A stretch of DNA of 64,000 nucleotides from Bacillota bacterium (GTDB lineage Bacteria; Bacillota; Clostridia; Lachnospirales; Lachnospiraceae): positions 1 through 64,000 of the forward strand of contig JAEYOQ010000001.1 of assembly GCA_023411555.1 (NCBI GenBank), written 5' to 3'. This document shows, in pieces, positions 42,673 to 50,553 of the stretch. The position numbers and the translations under genes were made by a program. The notes under the pieces are model-generated. The model ran no database searches, was not told the origin of the DNA, and saw nothing but the letters and a program-made list of their open reading frames with translations. Within the stretch, counting starts at the first letter, position 1, and every line of letters begins with the position of its first letter.

Positions 42673-43629
42673 GTGAGTTGGTTTACGAGAAAAAATGAAG
42701 ACGAGATAATGATCAAGGATCAGGAAACAGCCATCGAGCAGACGGATGCTGATAAAGCAATGGCAAAAAGCATAGAGTTTGGAGTCTTACATATTGAAGA
42801 GAAGATTGAGCAGCTGATGGAAGAGGAAGTGGAAGTCTCAAAATATATGGATGATGTTAAAAATACATATTCACAGATTAGTAGTGTTAGTGACATGTTT
42901 TCTAATATCAATGAAGATTTTAAGAATTTCAGCTCCCATGCCACCCATATTAACGAGATAATCGATCATTCTGACGCAGTAATTAATGAAACTACAAGAA
43001 ATGTCACGATCATGGCAGATAAAATTCAGGCGACAAATCACCAGCTGGATTCGGTACTGGAGGTCTTTAAGCATCTGGAGGGAGATTTTGCGAACATTAG
43101 GGATATGTCAAATGCCATCACTGGTATTGCTGGTAAGACAAATCTACTGGCACTAAATGCCTCCATCGAGGCGGCACGAGCCGGAGAAGCAGGAAAGGGC
43201 TTTACCGTTATTGCTGGGCAGATTCGTGAGCTTTCAAACTCCACTAAGCAATTAGTAGCTGGTATTGATGAGAGCATTCAGGCGCTATTGGTTAGTATCA
43301 ATAATATGAACAATGAAATACTCGCTTCAATAGCCACAAGCTCCGAGAATCTTGAAAAGGTCAATGATGTAAAGGAAAATATTAAGCAGGTTACGGAGTG
43401 CACTGAGGAAGTCAAGGACTTTAGTAAGCAGATTATTGATGGCATTGATGAAACCAGTTCGAGAATGAACGGTGCGGCACAGGGTATGGGTGCTGTATCT
43501 GATGTGGTTGATTCCTTTGGTGAGAAAATAGATAATTTGAATGTAAAGATGACAAAGAAGTCCAGTATTATGTGTAGTGTAATTGAGTTCCTACAGCAGA
43601 TGGAGAATATGCTTGCTGAGATGATTTGA
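42673..43629 (+). CDS. Cytoplasmic methyl-accepting chemotaxis protein
   Basis: A 318-residue soluble chemoreceptor with no membrane helix. The highly conserved signalling tip is at about 152-178 (AGKTNLLALNASIEAARAGE), flanked by coiled coil. No ligand-binding domain is present, so input probably comes from the FIST protein encoded 11 bp upstream. The start is GTG with GGAGGG upstream. It would act through CheA/CheW on the flagellar motor; no che genes are in the window. Confidence 0.88.
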   Translation: MSWFTRKNEDEIMIKDQETAIEQTDADKAMAKSIEFGVLHIEEKIEQLMEEEVEVSKYMDDVKNTYSQISSVSDMFSNINEDFKNFSSHATHINEIIDHSDAVINETTRNVTIMADKIQATNHQLDSVLEVFKHLEGDFANIRDMSNAITGIAGKTNLLALNASIEAARAGEAGKGFTVIAGQIRELSNSTKQLVAGIDESIQALLVSINNMNNEILASIATSSENLEKVNDVKENIKQVTECTEEVKDFSKQIIDGIDETSSRMNGAAQGMGAVSDVVDSFGEKIDNLNVKMTKKSSIMCSVIEFLQQMENMLAEMI

Positions 43630-43646
43630 CAGAATAGGTTACAGAA

Positions 43647-43686
43647 AAGGCCAGTTTAAATGGTTTAAACCATTTAAGCTGGCCTT
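43647..43686. terminator. Perfect 40-bp palindrome between convergent genes
   Basis: AAGGCCAG, TTTAAATGG and their inverses (one mismatch) centre on TTTAAA, between the chemoreceptor and the convergent CorC-type gene. It is probably a bidirectional terminator. Confidence 0.65.
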
Positions 43687-43745
43687 AATACTTACTTCAC
43701 AAGTCTATAAATACATACATCTATCAAATGATTGGATGAGATAAC

Positions 43746-45074
43746 TTAAATTTTATTAGTGGTATCTGACAAGCAAACGATAGCGCTTTCCAGTCGATGA
43801 TCTTTAATACTTTGTGTTTTAATAACCAATCCGAAATCCTCTATTTCAGGCGTACTTCCATCATCGGGTATTGTACCTAAGATACCAAAAACAAAACCAC
43901 CGAAGGTATCGTAATCTTCTTCAGGAAGTAGTACGCCAATCTGCTGAGAAACATCTTCTAAGGGAGTGGTTCCTTGTATAAGCCAGGTGTTTGAGTCAAT
44001 GCGCTCGATTTGCGGTACATCCTTAGGGGCAGCGATATCATCTTCAAGATCGCCCACTAATTGCTCCAGTAAGTCGTTTATGGTAATAATTCCGCTAACA
44101 CCGCCGTATTCATCCAGTACTACAGCAAAATGGTTTCTGCTAACCTTCATATTACGAAATAGTACGTCGGCTTTCACTGATTCTGGTACGAAATATGCTT
44201 GCTGAACAGCCTTTTTCATCACGTTCTCACGTGACTTGTCAGTTAATCTAAAGTAATCCTTTACATATAAAATACCTATTATATTATCAGGGCTCTCTGA
44301 GCAGATGGGGTATACGGAATGTTTGCTTTCGATAATTGTCTGTTCCCATTGTTCATCCGTCTCATCACTCCACAAAAGAGAAACCTCTGTTCTATGTGTC
44401 ATTATCTCTCCGGCAATAATATCATCGAATTCGAAGATATTCTGAATCATATTCTTTTCATCAGGATGTATCGTTCCTTTTTCGCTTCCTGCATCAATCA
44501 TCATGCGGATTTCTTCCTCCGCATTGTCATCATCCTCTTCATCTGGATTAATACCCAGTAATTTTAGTAGACCGTTTGCCGAGACAGTTAATAACCAGAC
44601 GATTGGACTAAAGACTTTAGATACAATATAAATTAATTGGGACATTCCAAGTGCAAGCTGTTCTGACTTTTTCATAGCAATCTGCTTTGGAATAAGCTCA
44701 CCGAATGTAACGGTAAAATAAGTAAGAGCTAGGGTAATAATGATAACGGATATGGTATCAAGGACCGATACAGGTATTTTGACACCCAGATTAACCATAG
44801 CATTGGTTAGTCGATCCGAGAAGTTCTCAGCTGCAAACGCACTACCAAGAAGATTTACTAAGGTGATACCTATTTGAATTGTTGCTAGAAATCGTGCCGG
44901 CTGTGCAGTTAGCTTTGATAATCTAATGGCTCGTTTATCACCACTGGCAGAGAGTTTTGAGAGTTTATTATCGTTCATGGAAATAACAGCAATTTCTGCA
45001 CATGCAAAGATTGCATTCAAAAGAATAAGAAAAAGTTGTAATAATATTTGTCCTAATATAGGATCACTGTCCAA
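43746..45074 (-). CDS. CNNM/HlyC-CorC family membrane protein
   Basis: A 442-residue protein with an N-terminal DUF21 (CNNM) domain of about four membrane helices, two CBS domains (about 205-330) and a C-terminal CorC_HlyC domain (about 350-435). Relatives export Mg2+ or Co2+; the old name is hemolysin. The start is placed at TTG 45074, since AAGGGGG lies 8 bp upstream inside the longer frame that begins at 45092. It stands alone behind a leader of about 300 nt with two terminator-like hairpins, suggesting ion-responsive attenuation. Confidence 0.85.
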   Translation of the reverse strand: MDSDPILGQILLQLFLILLNAIFACAEIAVISMNDNKLSKLSASGDKRAIRLSKLTAQPARFLATIQIGITLVNLLGSAFAAENFSDRLTNAMVNLGVKIPVSVLDTISVIIITLALTYFTVTFGELIPKQIAMKKSEQLALGMSQLIYIVSKVFSPIVWLLTVSANGLLKLLGINPDEEDDDNAEEEIRMMIDAGSEKGTIHPDEKNMIQNIFEFDDIIAGEIMTHRTEVSLLWSDETDEQWEQTIIESKHSVYPICSESPDNIIGILYVKDYFRLTDKSRENVMKKAVQQAYFVPESVKADVLFRNMKVSRNHFAVVLDEYGGVSGIITINDLLEQLVGDLEDDIAAPKDVPQIERIDSNTWLIQGTTPLEDVSQQIGVLLPEEDYDTFGGFVFGILGTIPDDGSTPEIEDFGLVIKTQSIKDHRLESAIVCLSDTTNKI

Positions 45075-45379
45075 AAAAGTTTCCCCCTTCAAAAAATAAG
45101 TATAAATAAAAGTATAGTTTCTATTCCCGGTTATCCTAAGAATAGAATCGATTTGATAACGAACTGGTGCTCAGTATGGCGCGATATAACCTAGTCAGTG
45201 GAGATAGGCAAGAATAATAAGTATTACAAAAAGGACAATAAATAATTGTCCTCTTAATTCATGACAATAAAAAGTGCGCCAAGCGTACTTTCTATCGTTC
45301 CCTTATTCACTCTATTTTTATATTAATATGTTGATACCGACTGACTGATTCGTCCAAGTGTAGCACCTCGTCCTTTCAT
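45075..45379 (-). promoter_or_regulatory. Long leader with two terminator-like hairpins before the CorC-type gene
   Basis: The transcript from the promoter at 45386-45414 begins with a purine-rich segment (GAAAGGACGAGGTGC). It then meets the hairpin AAAGTaCGC/GCGcACTTT plus T-run (45291-45269) and the hairpin GGACAAT/ATTGTCC plus T-run (45251-45228). This looks like a riboswitch or attenuator. I could not match it to the M-box, NiCo or yybP-ykoY consensus. Confidence 0.5.
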
Positions 45380-45385
45380 CTAGCA

Positions 45386-45414
45386 ATTATAGCAAAAGGT
45401 ATGAATTACGTCAA
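45386..45414 (-). promoter_or_regulatory. Promoter of the CorC-type gene
   Basis: On the minus strand TTGACG (45414-45409), 17 bp, TATAAT (45391-45386). Confidence 0.75.
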
Positions 45415-45512
45415 GAATACAAGTGCATTTAATAAATTTTTCAAAGTAATTTAGATTTCTTTTACATAAAACCTAATTCAAAGAAAGGTATAAAAGTCAA
45501 AGTAAAATAAAC

Positions 45513-45564
45513 TTAACATTTGATGTAAAATGTGCTTGACATTTAGTGTAAAGCGTACTATACT
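45513..45564 (+). promoter_or_regulatory. Promoter with direct-repeat operators for the XRE regulator
   Basis: TTGACA (45536-45541), 17 bp, TATACT (45559-45564). TTAACATTTGATGTAAA (45513-45529) and TTGACATTTAGTGTAAA (45536-45552) are near-identical 17-bp sites 23 bp apart, the second covering the -35. Confidence 0.6.
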
Positions 45565-45606
45565 AAAAATGTAAAGCAAACTAAACATTATAAAGGAGGT
45601 GTAAGG

Positions 45607-45816
45607 ATGCAGACCAGGATACAGGAGCTGCGAAAGGCGAAAAAAGTAACGCAGAATGAGTTGGCAGATGCGGTGGGGGTAACCCGGCAGACAATCATCT
45701 CCCTAGAGTGTGGCAGATACAATGCCTCTTTAATACTAGCGCATAAGTTGGCACAGTTTTTTGAAGTTTCAATTGAGGATATTTTTATTTTTGATCAGGA
45801 GGAAGAGAATTTATGA
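45607..45816 (+). CDS. Small XRE-family (Cro/CI-like) regulator
   Basis: A 69-residue protein consisting only of a helix-turn-helix domain: LRKAKKVTQNELADAVGVTRQTIISLECGRYNAS (in two contiguous parts), with the closing FEVSIEDIF. AAAGGAGGTG lies before the start. It overlaps the membrane protein gene by 4 bp (ATGA). This two-gene layout is common for stand-alone regulators that control a small membrane protein. It probably autoregulates through the repeats at 45513-45552. Confidence 0.88.
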   Translation: MQTRIQELRKAKKVTQNELADAVGVTRQTIISLECGRYNASLILAHKLAQFFEVSIEDIFIFDQEEENL

Positions 45817-46292
45817 GAGGATTATTATGTGGAACAACAGCAAAGACTAATGAGGAGTATAGGGAAGTGGTTAAGGTTCGTATCTACCGATTTGCCGGAG
45901 TTGGCCTAATAGGTGCTATCACCATAATTATCGCATTGCTGGCGGGATATTATTGGAAGTTGGATGTTAAGGAGGAGATGCTCGGAGTCTATACCGGCGT
46001 CGGGACAGGATTACTTGGGGCATCTATCGTAATGCTAATCAAAAATATGCGTATGCTTAAGGACGAGGAGAAGCTGAAGGCAAGCAGGATTAGTAATGGG
46101 GATGAACGAATCAAGGAGATCAGTAACCGTGCATTCCAAGTAGCATCAATTACCATGTTAATTGTTATGTATGGTCTTGGTTTGATTGGAGGCCTGTTCT
46201 ATCCTGAGTTAGTGAAGCTGTTGCTGCTGGTAGTAAGCACATTTGCCTTTGCTTATGTGATTGCATATAATGTATATAGTAAAAGAATGTAA
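45813..46292 (+). CDS. Small multi-span membrane protein (DUF2178-like)
   Basis: A 159-residue protein with about four hydrophobic helices (about 27-45, 58-76, 110-128, 133-150) and a charged loop in the middle. It resembles the unassigned membrane proteins paired with short XRE regulators (DUF2178-like). It is translationally coupled to the regulator. The function is unknown. Confidence 0.6.
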   Translation: MRGLLCGTTAKTNEEYREVVKVRIYRFAGVGLIGAITIIIALLAGYYWKLDVKEEMLGVYTGVGTGLLGASIVMLIKNMRMLKDEEKLKASRISNGDERIKEISNRAFQVASITMLIVMYGLGLIGGLFYPELVKLLLLVVSTFAFAYVIAYNVYSKRM

Positions 46293-46337
46293 GGCCGTCG
46301 AGAACATTCTATATAAAGTAAGCGATATAATTAGACA

Positions 46338-46361
46338 AAGGGGATGCTGCAGCATCCCCTT
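46338..46361. terminator. Palindromic terminator after the membrane protein gene
   Basis: AAGGGGATGCTG and CAGCATCCCCTT form a perfect 24-bp palindrome, followed by CAAAATTTTA. Confidence 0.6.
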
Positions 46362-46386
46362 CAAAATTTTATATATGATTTATTAG

Positions 46387-46432
46387 AACACATCCATTCA
46401 TTCGATTGTAATCGGACAGAAATGGATGTGTT
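46387..46432. repeat. Dispersed AACACATCCATT hairpin, copy 1
   Basis: AACACATCCATT and AATGGATGTGTT form a 12-bp outer stem, with CGAT/ATCG inside. A homologue is at 58362-58411. It lies at the 3' end of the convergent aldolase gene. Confidence 0.7.
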
Positions 46433-46439
46433 GTCCGGC

Positions 46440-47288
46440 TTAGTACTTTCCTATACATCCACAGATTGACATACGGTTCTGTACTAATTGCTTCAGTTTA
46501 TCCTTACCGGCGTTTCCGTATTTTTTAGGATCATATACCTTCGGATCTTTCTCAATCGTTTCTTTTATCCCCTCCGTATATGCTGCACGAAGTTCCGTCG
46601 CGAAATTTACTTTACAGATACCCTCTTTGATGCATTCCATCACATCTTGATCGGATAAACCTGACGCTCCATGCAACACCAGAGGAATATCTACCACTTT
46701 ACGGATTGCCTTCAATCTTTCCAGGTCAAGCTTTGGAGTTCCTTCATAAAAGCCATGGGCTGTACCGATTGCTACTGCAAGAGATTGAATCCCTGTTCGC
46801 TCTACAAATTCCTTTGCTTCAAAAGGATCAGTGTATCCATTGCATTTACCGGCATCCAAATCATCTTCTTTTCCGCCTACTTTACCCAGCTCTGCTTCTA
46901 CAGGTACATTAATCGGCGAAGCTATATCTACAACTTTTTTTGTCAGCGCAATATTATCTTCATAGCTTTCATGTGAACCATCAATCATAATCGAAGTATA
47001 TCCTTCTCGGATTGCCTGTACCGCTAACTCAAAGCTTGAACCATGATCCAAATGCAATGCTACCGGAACAGAGACATTCTTAGCTAAGGTAGAAACGTTA
47101 GCATAAAACAAACCCAATCCGGCATAACGAACTGTTGAAGGAGTGGTCTGTAGTATTACAGGTGCATGCATTTCTTCAGCCGTTTCAATAACAGCCTGTG
47201 CCATTTCCATATTTTCTATATTGAACGCGCCCACAGCATAATTTCCTTTTTGCGCAGCCAATAATAATTGCTCTGAAGTTACCAGCAT
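46440..47288 (-). CDS. Class II ketose-bisphosphate aldolase (FbaA/GatY/KbaY type)
   Basis: A 282-residue zinc aldolase cleaving fructose- or tagatose-1,6-bisphosphate to two triose phosphates. HLDHGSS carries zinc and catalytic residues, VEAELGKVGGKEDD the flexible region, and AIGTAHG and LHGASGLSDQDV the other metal and phosphate sites. Its neighbour is an AgaS-like SIS protein 24 bp upstream in the same operon, which favours a tagatose/amino-sugar pathway over glycolysis. The exact stereochemistry cannot be decided from sequence. Confidence 0.88.
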   Translation of the reverse strand: MLVTSEQLLLAAQKGNYAVGAFNIENMEMAQAVIETAEEMHAPVILQTTPSTVRYAGLGLFYANVSTLAKNVSVPVALHLDHGSSFELAVQAIREGYTSIMIDGSHESYEDNIALTKKVVDIASPINVPVEAELGKVGGKEDDLDAGKCNGYTDPFEAKEFVERTGIQSLAVAIGTAHGFYEGTPKLDLERLKAIRKVVDIPLVLHGASGLSDQDVMECIKEGICKVNFATELRAAYTEGIKETIEKDPKVYDPKKYGNAGKDKLKQLVQNRMSICGCIGKY

Positions 47289-47312
47289 ATCATTATTCCT
47301 TCCTTTCGTTTA

Positions 47313-48350
47313 TTACAATGTGATAAATGCATCGAGTCCAGTAGGGGCATCCGGATTGGTTCCCAGAACTAGTGCTTTTTCATATGCCAACATCTGCATT
47401 ACATAGATAAAGGGAATGCCCATTGCATCAAATGTCTTTATTCCCTCAATACAGATATTTGCAGCCACCTCATATGGATTACCTTTCTGATTTGATACTG
47501 TGACAACAACGCCGCCATGAGATTTTATATCAGCCACCAAGTCCCCTTGAAGTGTTGTATCATTTGGGCTTACTAATATAACGGTAAGTGTCCTTTGATC
47601 GTTTAATACTATCGGACCATGTCGGTAATCCAGAAGATTGAAGAATTTACCGGTAATCATGGATATCTCAGAAAATGCTAAAGCACCTTCTTCTCCAATA
47701 CCACAAACTGCACCATCTGCCAATACGATGGCATTGTCCCAATCCATTTCCGCTAACTTTCTCAGCAAAGGTCGGTAGTGTACTTTATATTCCTCATTAC
47801 TATCAACTGCCGCTTTCACTGCCTCAAGCATGATGCTGTCCTTATTATAAATTGCAGTCAGCATTAAAATGGCCGTATAGAGATTGGTTACTGTTCTGGT
47901 CTGACACACACTCATGTCATAACACCATTCCATCGTAAGATCCAAATCACTATATGGCATTATGTCATTATCCGTCTTCATGGAAAGAGAAATGATAGGA
48001 TTACCATACTTCTCTTTGATATATTTTACACTTCTAACAATCTCAGATGTCTGTCCGGAACGAGAGAGTGTGATTATGATGCTGTCTTTGATGGTTTCCT
48101 CATAAAAATCAGAATGGATCAGATAATCTCCGCCTGCTATCGCGCTAGCCGCAGTTGCTTTACTTGCTGCTAAGAGTCTCTGTGCGCTTTTTGCTAACAT
48201 ATAGCTTGATCCGCAGCCAATAATTACAAATCTTCTTGATGAATATTTATCAAAGAATGCTTCCGTTTCTTCTTTCTTAGACAGGATATACTCATAGGTC
48301 TTTTGAAGAGCAATATGTTGATTCATTATTTCTTGTTCTGTTAAATACAT
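47313..48350 (-). CDS. SIS-domain sugar-phosphate isomerase/deaminase (AgaS-like)
   Basis: A 345-residue protein with two SIS domains. The first carries IGCGSSYMLAKSA and LSRSGQTSEIV (sugar-phosphate loop); the second has FSEISMITGKFFNLLDYRHGP, typical of AgaS/FrlB-like enzymes. These deaminate or isomerise amino-sugar or glycated-amine phosphates. The gene precedes the aldolase and faces a GntR/UTRA regulator across a 300-bp promoter region. The predicted role is to feed its product to the aldolase. Confidence 0.82.
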   Translation of the reverse strand: MYLTEQEIMNQHIALQKTYEYILSKKEETEAFFDKYSSRRFVIIGCGSSYMLAKSAQRLLAASKATAASAIAGGDYLIHSDFYEETIKDSIIITLSRSGQTSEIVRSVKYIKEKYGNPIISLSMKTDNDIMPYSDLDLTMEWCYDMSVCQTRTVTNLYTAILMLTAIYNKDSIMLEAVKAAVDSNEEYKVHYRPLLRKLAEMDWDNAIVLADGAVCGIGEEGALAFSEISMITGKFFNLLDYRHGPIVLNDQRTLTVILVSPNDTTLQGDLVADIKSHGGVVVTVSNQKGNPYEVAANICIEGIKTFDAMGIPFIYVMQMLAYEKALVLGTNPDAPTGLDAFITL

Positions 48351-48585
48351 TTTATCTCCTCCTGAATGCTTTGCCTTCCTCTTTCTCTGCCATCATTTGC
48401 ATCTGTTATAACAGTTATGTTTTTTCTTTGATTAACGCAGAAAGTGATCACTTTTCTTATGCGTATTATATATATGGCATGTGCTGTTTTCAATGGATTT
48501 GGAAAATAGCGCCCAATATGCAGCTTGGTATTATTACATTTTGCATACATGCTGTACCGGTGGTATTGTTTTAATATGTTTATTC

Positions 48586-48614
48586 TTGCTTTCATAAATC
48601 TACTCAAGTATAAT
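48586..48614 (+). promoter_or_regulatory. Promoter of the first GntR regulator
   Basis: TTGCTT (48586-48591), 17 bp, TATAAT (48609-48614), about 35 bp before the start at 48648. The divergent region 48351-48647 must also hold the promoter of the SIS-aldolase operon, but I see no strong match. Confidence 0.6.
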
Positions 48615-48647
48615 TTAGCTATATGAAAGAACATCAGGAGAGAACAT

Positions 48648-49373
48648 ATGGATAGTAATGCATTATACATTAAGGTGTATCAAGATATCTTAGATGGAAT
48701 TCGAAGATCAGAGTATGTAGAAAACACTCCTTTACCTTCGGAACGCTATTTATGTGAGAAATATCATGTGAGTCGTTCTACCATCAGACAATCCTTGAAC
48801 AAATTAAAGGAGAATGGTTTTGTATATACAATTGCAGGAAACGGTACATTTATAAAACCTCAGGTATTTGAACAACCCCTAACAAACTTTTATTCTTTTA
48901 CCGATGAGTTAAAAAGAAGTAACATACTGATCAATAACGAAATAATTGAATATAAATTAATACAAATAGACAAGAGCCTGGCTGAGAAGCTTAGCTATCC
49001 GGTAAGAACCACTTTTCATATGCTGGTACGGTTGCGAAGTGCTAAGGACTATCCGATTATGCTTGAGACCACTTATCTTCCGAAGGAACGTTTTCACCAC
49101 ATAAATATTGAATATCTAAAAAACCAGGGTTCTCTCTATACATATCTACATGATAAATATGATTTTCATGCGGAACGAGCCACTGAGACCTTTTACCCGA
49201 TTTTAGCAAGCCGACACGAACGGGAATTACTAAAAATCCCGGCTAATATTCCATGCACCTTACTTGAACGATATAGTTATGAAGAGAACTCAATTATTGA
49301 ATATACTTATTCCGTTGTAAGAGGAGATAAATATATCTTTAAAGTTGATTTAAATAATTCGCATGCAAAGTAA
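48648..49373 (+). CDS. GntR-family regulator, HutC/UTRA type
   Basis: A 241-residue regulator with an N-terminal winged helix (PSERYLCEKYHVSRSTIRQSLNKL) and a C-terminal UTRA ligand domain (about 85-235, with the R-YS-E closing motif near ERYSYEENSIIEYTYSVVRGDKY in parts). This group (NagR, AgaR-like, PhnF) senses sugar phosphates or amino sugars. It is divergent from the SIS-aldolase operon, its probable target. Confidence 0.88.
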   Translation: MDSNALYIKVYQDILDGIRRSEYVENTPLPSERYLCEKYHVSRSTIRQSLNKLKENGFVYTIAGNGTFIKPQVFEQPLTNFYSFTDELKRSNILINNEIIEYKLIQIDKSLAEKLSYPVRTTFHMLVRLRSAKDYPIMLETTYLPKERFHHINIEYLKNQGSLYTYLHDKYDFHAERATETFYPILASRHERELLKIPANIPCTLLERYSYEENSIIEYTYSVVRGDKYIFKVDLNNSHAK

Positions 49374-49442
49374 AACGGTCCTAGGGTAGCTGTTGTATTA
49401 GATTATCCATTTTGGCAAATTGAAACGTTGATTGTGCAATTT

Positions 49443-49469
49443 GTACAATAGAACTTATAATTATTGTAC
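49443..49469. promoter_or_regulatory. Inverted repeat upstream of the second GntR gene
   Basis: GTACAATA (49443-49450) and TATTGTAC (49462-49469) form a perfect 8-bp inverted repeat with an 11-bp centre. Possible protein-binding site or hairpin; no other feature explains it. Confidence 0.35.
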
Positions 49470-49499
49470 TTTATTTATAATGACAATCTGTGTGGAAAT

Positions 49500-49533
49500 T
49501 TGCTAAAATAACATAACGACATAATGTTATAAC
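49500..49533 (+). promoter_or_regulatory. Promoter and GTTATAAC operator of the second GntR gene
   Basis: TTGCTA (49500-49505), 16 bp, TAATGT (49522-49527). The palindrome GTTATAAC (49526-49533) overlaps the end of the -10. The same word occurs before the ABC importer at 50521. Confidence 0.5.
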
Positions 49534-49721
49534 CACCTGAGGCGTAGATGTGGGAGACCATCAACTAATTAATCTTTATTCATATATACAACACTACAAT
49601 AAAAACAGCAGGTAAAATTGGTTAAGATGTATATTACTAAAAGGATATCTATAAATAAGAGAATATTTAATTTTGAGAATTTTAGAAATCAATACTAGGT
49701 TATGAATAAGGAGAGAACGAT

Positions 49722-50453
49722 ATGTTAGATGATAGCTTACCGACTTCATTACAATATCAATTATATAGTATATTGTTTGAAAATATTAGTAACGGAACTT
49801 GGTCCGAGGGATACCAGATTCCTAGTGAACGCGAACTATGCAATGAATATTCAGTAAGCCGAATTACGGTTAGAGAAGTAGTAAATCGCTTAGTTCAAGA
49901 GGGATATCTGATTCGTAAGCAGGGGAAAGGAACTTTTGTTACTTTACCAAAATTCGAGCAGCAGTTAACCAGTTACTTTAGTCTTTCTCAGGAAATTGAA
50001 AAGAAAGGTCTTCAATCCGAGTTTAAAGTTCTTGATTTGGCAAAGGAGAAACCAAGTTTGGCAATCAGGGAGATATTTAAGCTTTCAAATTCTGACATGG
50101 TATATGTAATTGAGCGCTATCGTTTGATTGGCAAGGAGACCTTTGCCTGGGAGAAATCGATTGTACCGGAAGAGCTTCTAAAAGGAGTAACGAAAGAGGA
50201 GATTATAAACAACGGATTGTATCCGACAATTTATAAGTATTCCCGTATTTCTCCTGAAGAAGCGGAGGAAGAAATACAAGCGGAGAATTGCCCTGATCAT
50301 ATTGCAGAAATAATGAATCTAGAGAAGAATGCTGCGGTAATGCATGTTACCCAGTTTACAAGATCAAAGGATAGATATATTGTATTTTGTGAAAGTTATG
50401 TTCGTGGTGAGAGGTACCAGTATAAACATGTGATAAAAAAACGTCAGGTATAA
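49722..50453 (+). CDS. GntR-family regulator, HutC/UTRA type, of the ABC importer
   Basis: A 243-residue protein with an N-terminal winged helix (PSERELCNEYSVSRITVREVVNRL and a GKGTFVTLP wing) and a UTRA domain (about 90-240). It is only distantly similar to the regulator at 48648 in the ligand domain, so it probably senses a different sugar. It lies 100 bp before the lipoprotein gene of the importer. Both genes have a GTTATAAC site upstream, suggesting autoregulation and control of the importer. Confidence 0.88.
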   Translation: MLDDSLPTSLQYQLYSILFENISNGTWSEGYQIPSERELCNEYSVSRITVREVVNRLVQEGYLIRKQGKGTFVTLPKFEQQLTSYFSLSQEIEKKGLQSEFKVLDLAKEKPSLAIREIFKLSNSDMVYVIERYRLIGKETFAWEKSIVPEELLKGVTKEEIINNGLYPTIYKYSRISPEEAEEEIQAENCPDHIAEIMNLEKNAAVMHVTQFTRSKDRYIVFCESYVRGERYQYKHVIKKRQV

Positions 50454-50520
50454 CTGTCAGGATAGATTGGGATAATGAATGAATAATAGAAAATATTATT
50501 CATTTTTTATAAAGCAACAC

Positions 50521-50528
50521 GTTATAAC
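50521..50528 (+). promoter_or_regulatory. GTTATAAC site before the importer operon
   Basis: An exact copy of the palindrome at 49526-49533, with the shared extension GTTATAACATTAT (inverted relative to the other site). It lies about 25 bp before the solute-binding gene, where a bound repressor would block transcription. Confidence 0.45.
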
Positions 50529-50553
50529 ATTATAATCATTAGGAGGCAAATTT

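Noticed and set aside
45075..45379. Mg2+ M-box (ykoK) riboswitch before the CorC-type gene
   Set aside because: The conserved M-box stretches are not recognisable; kept as an unassigned leader.
48341..48670. Reverse 109-codon frame in the SIS-GntR divergent region
   Set aside because: Covers the promoter region and the GntR start; no ribosome site or domain.
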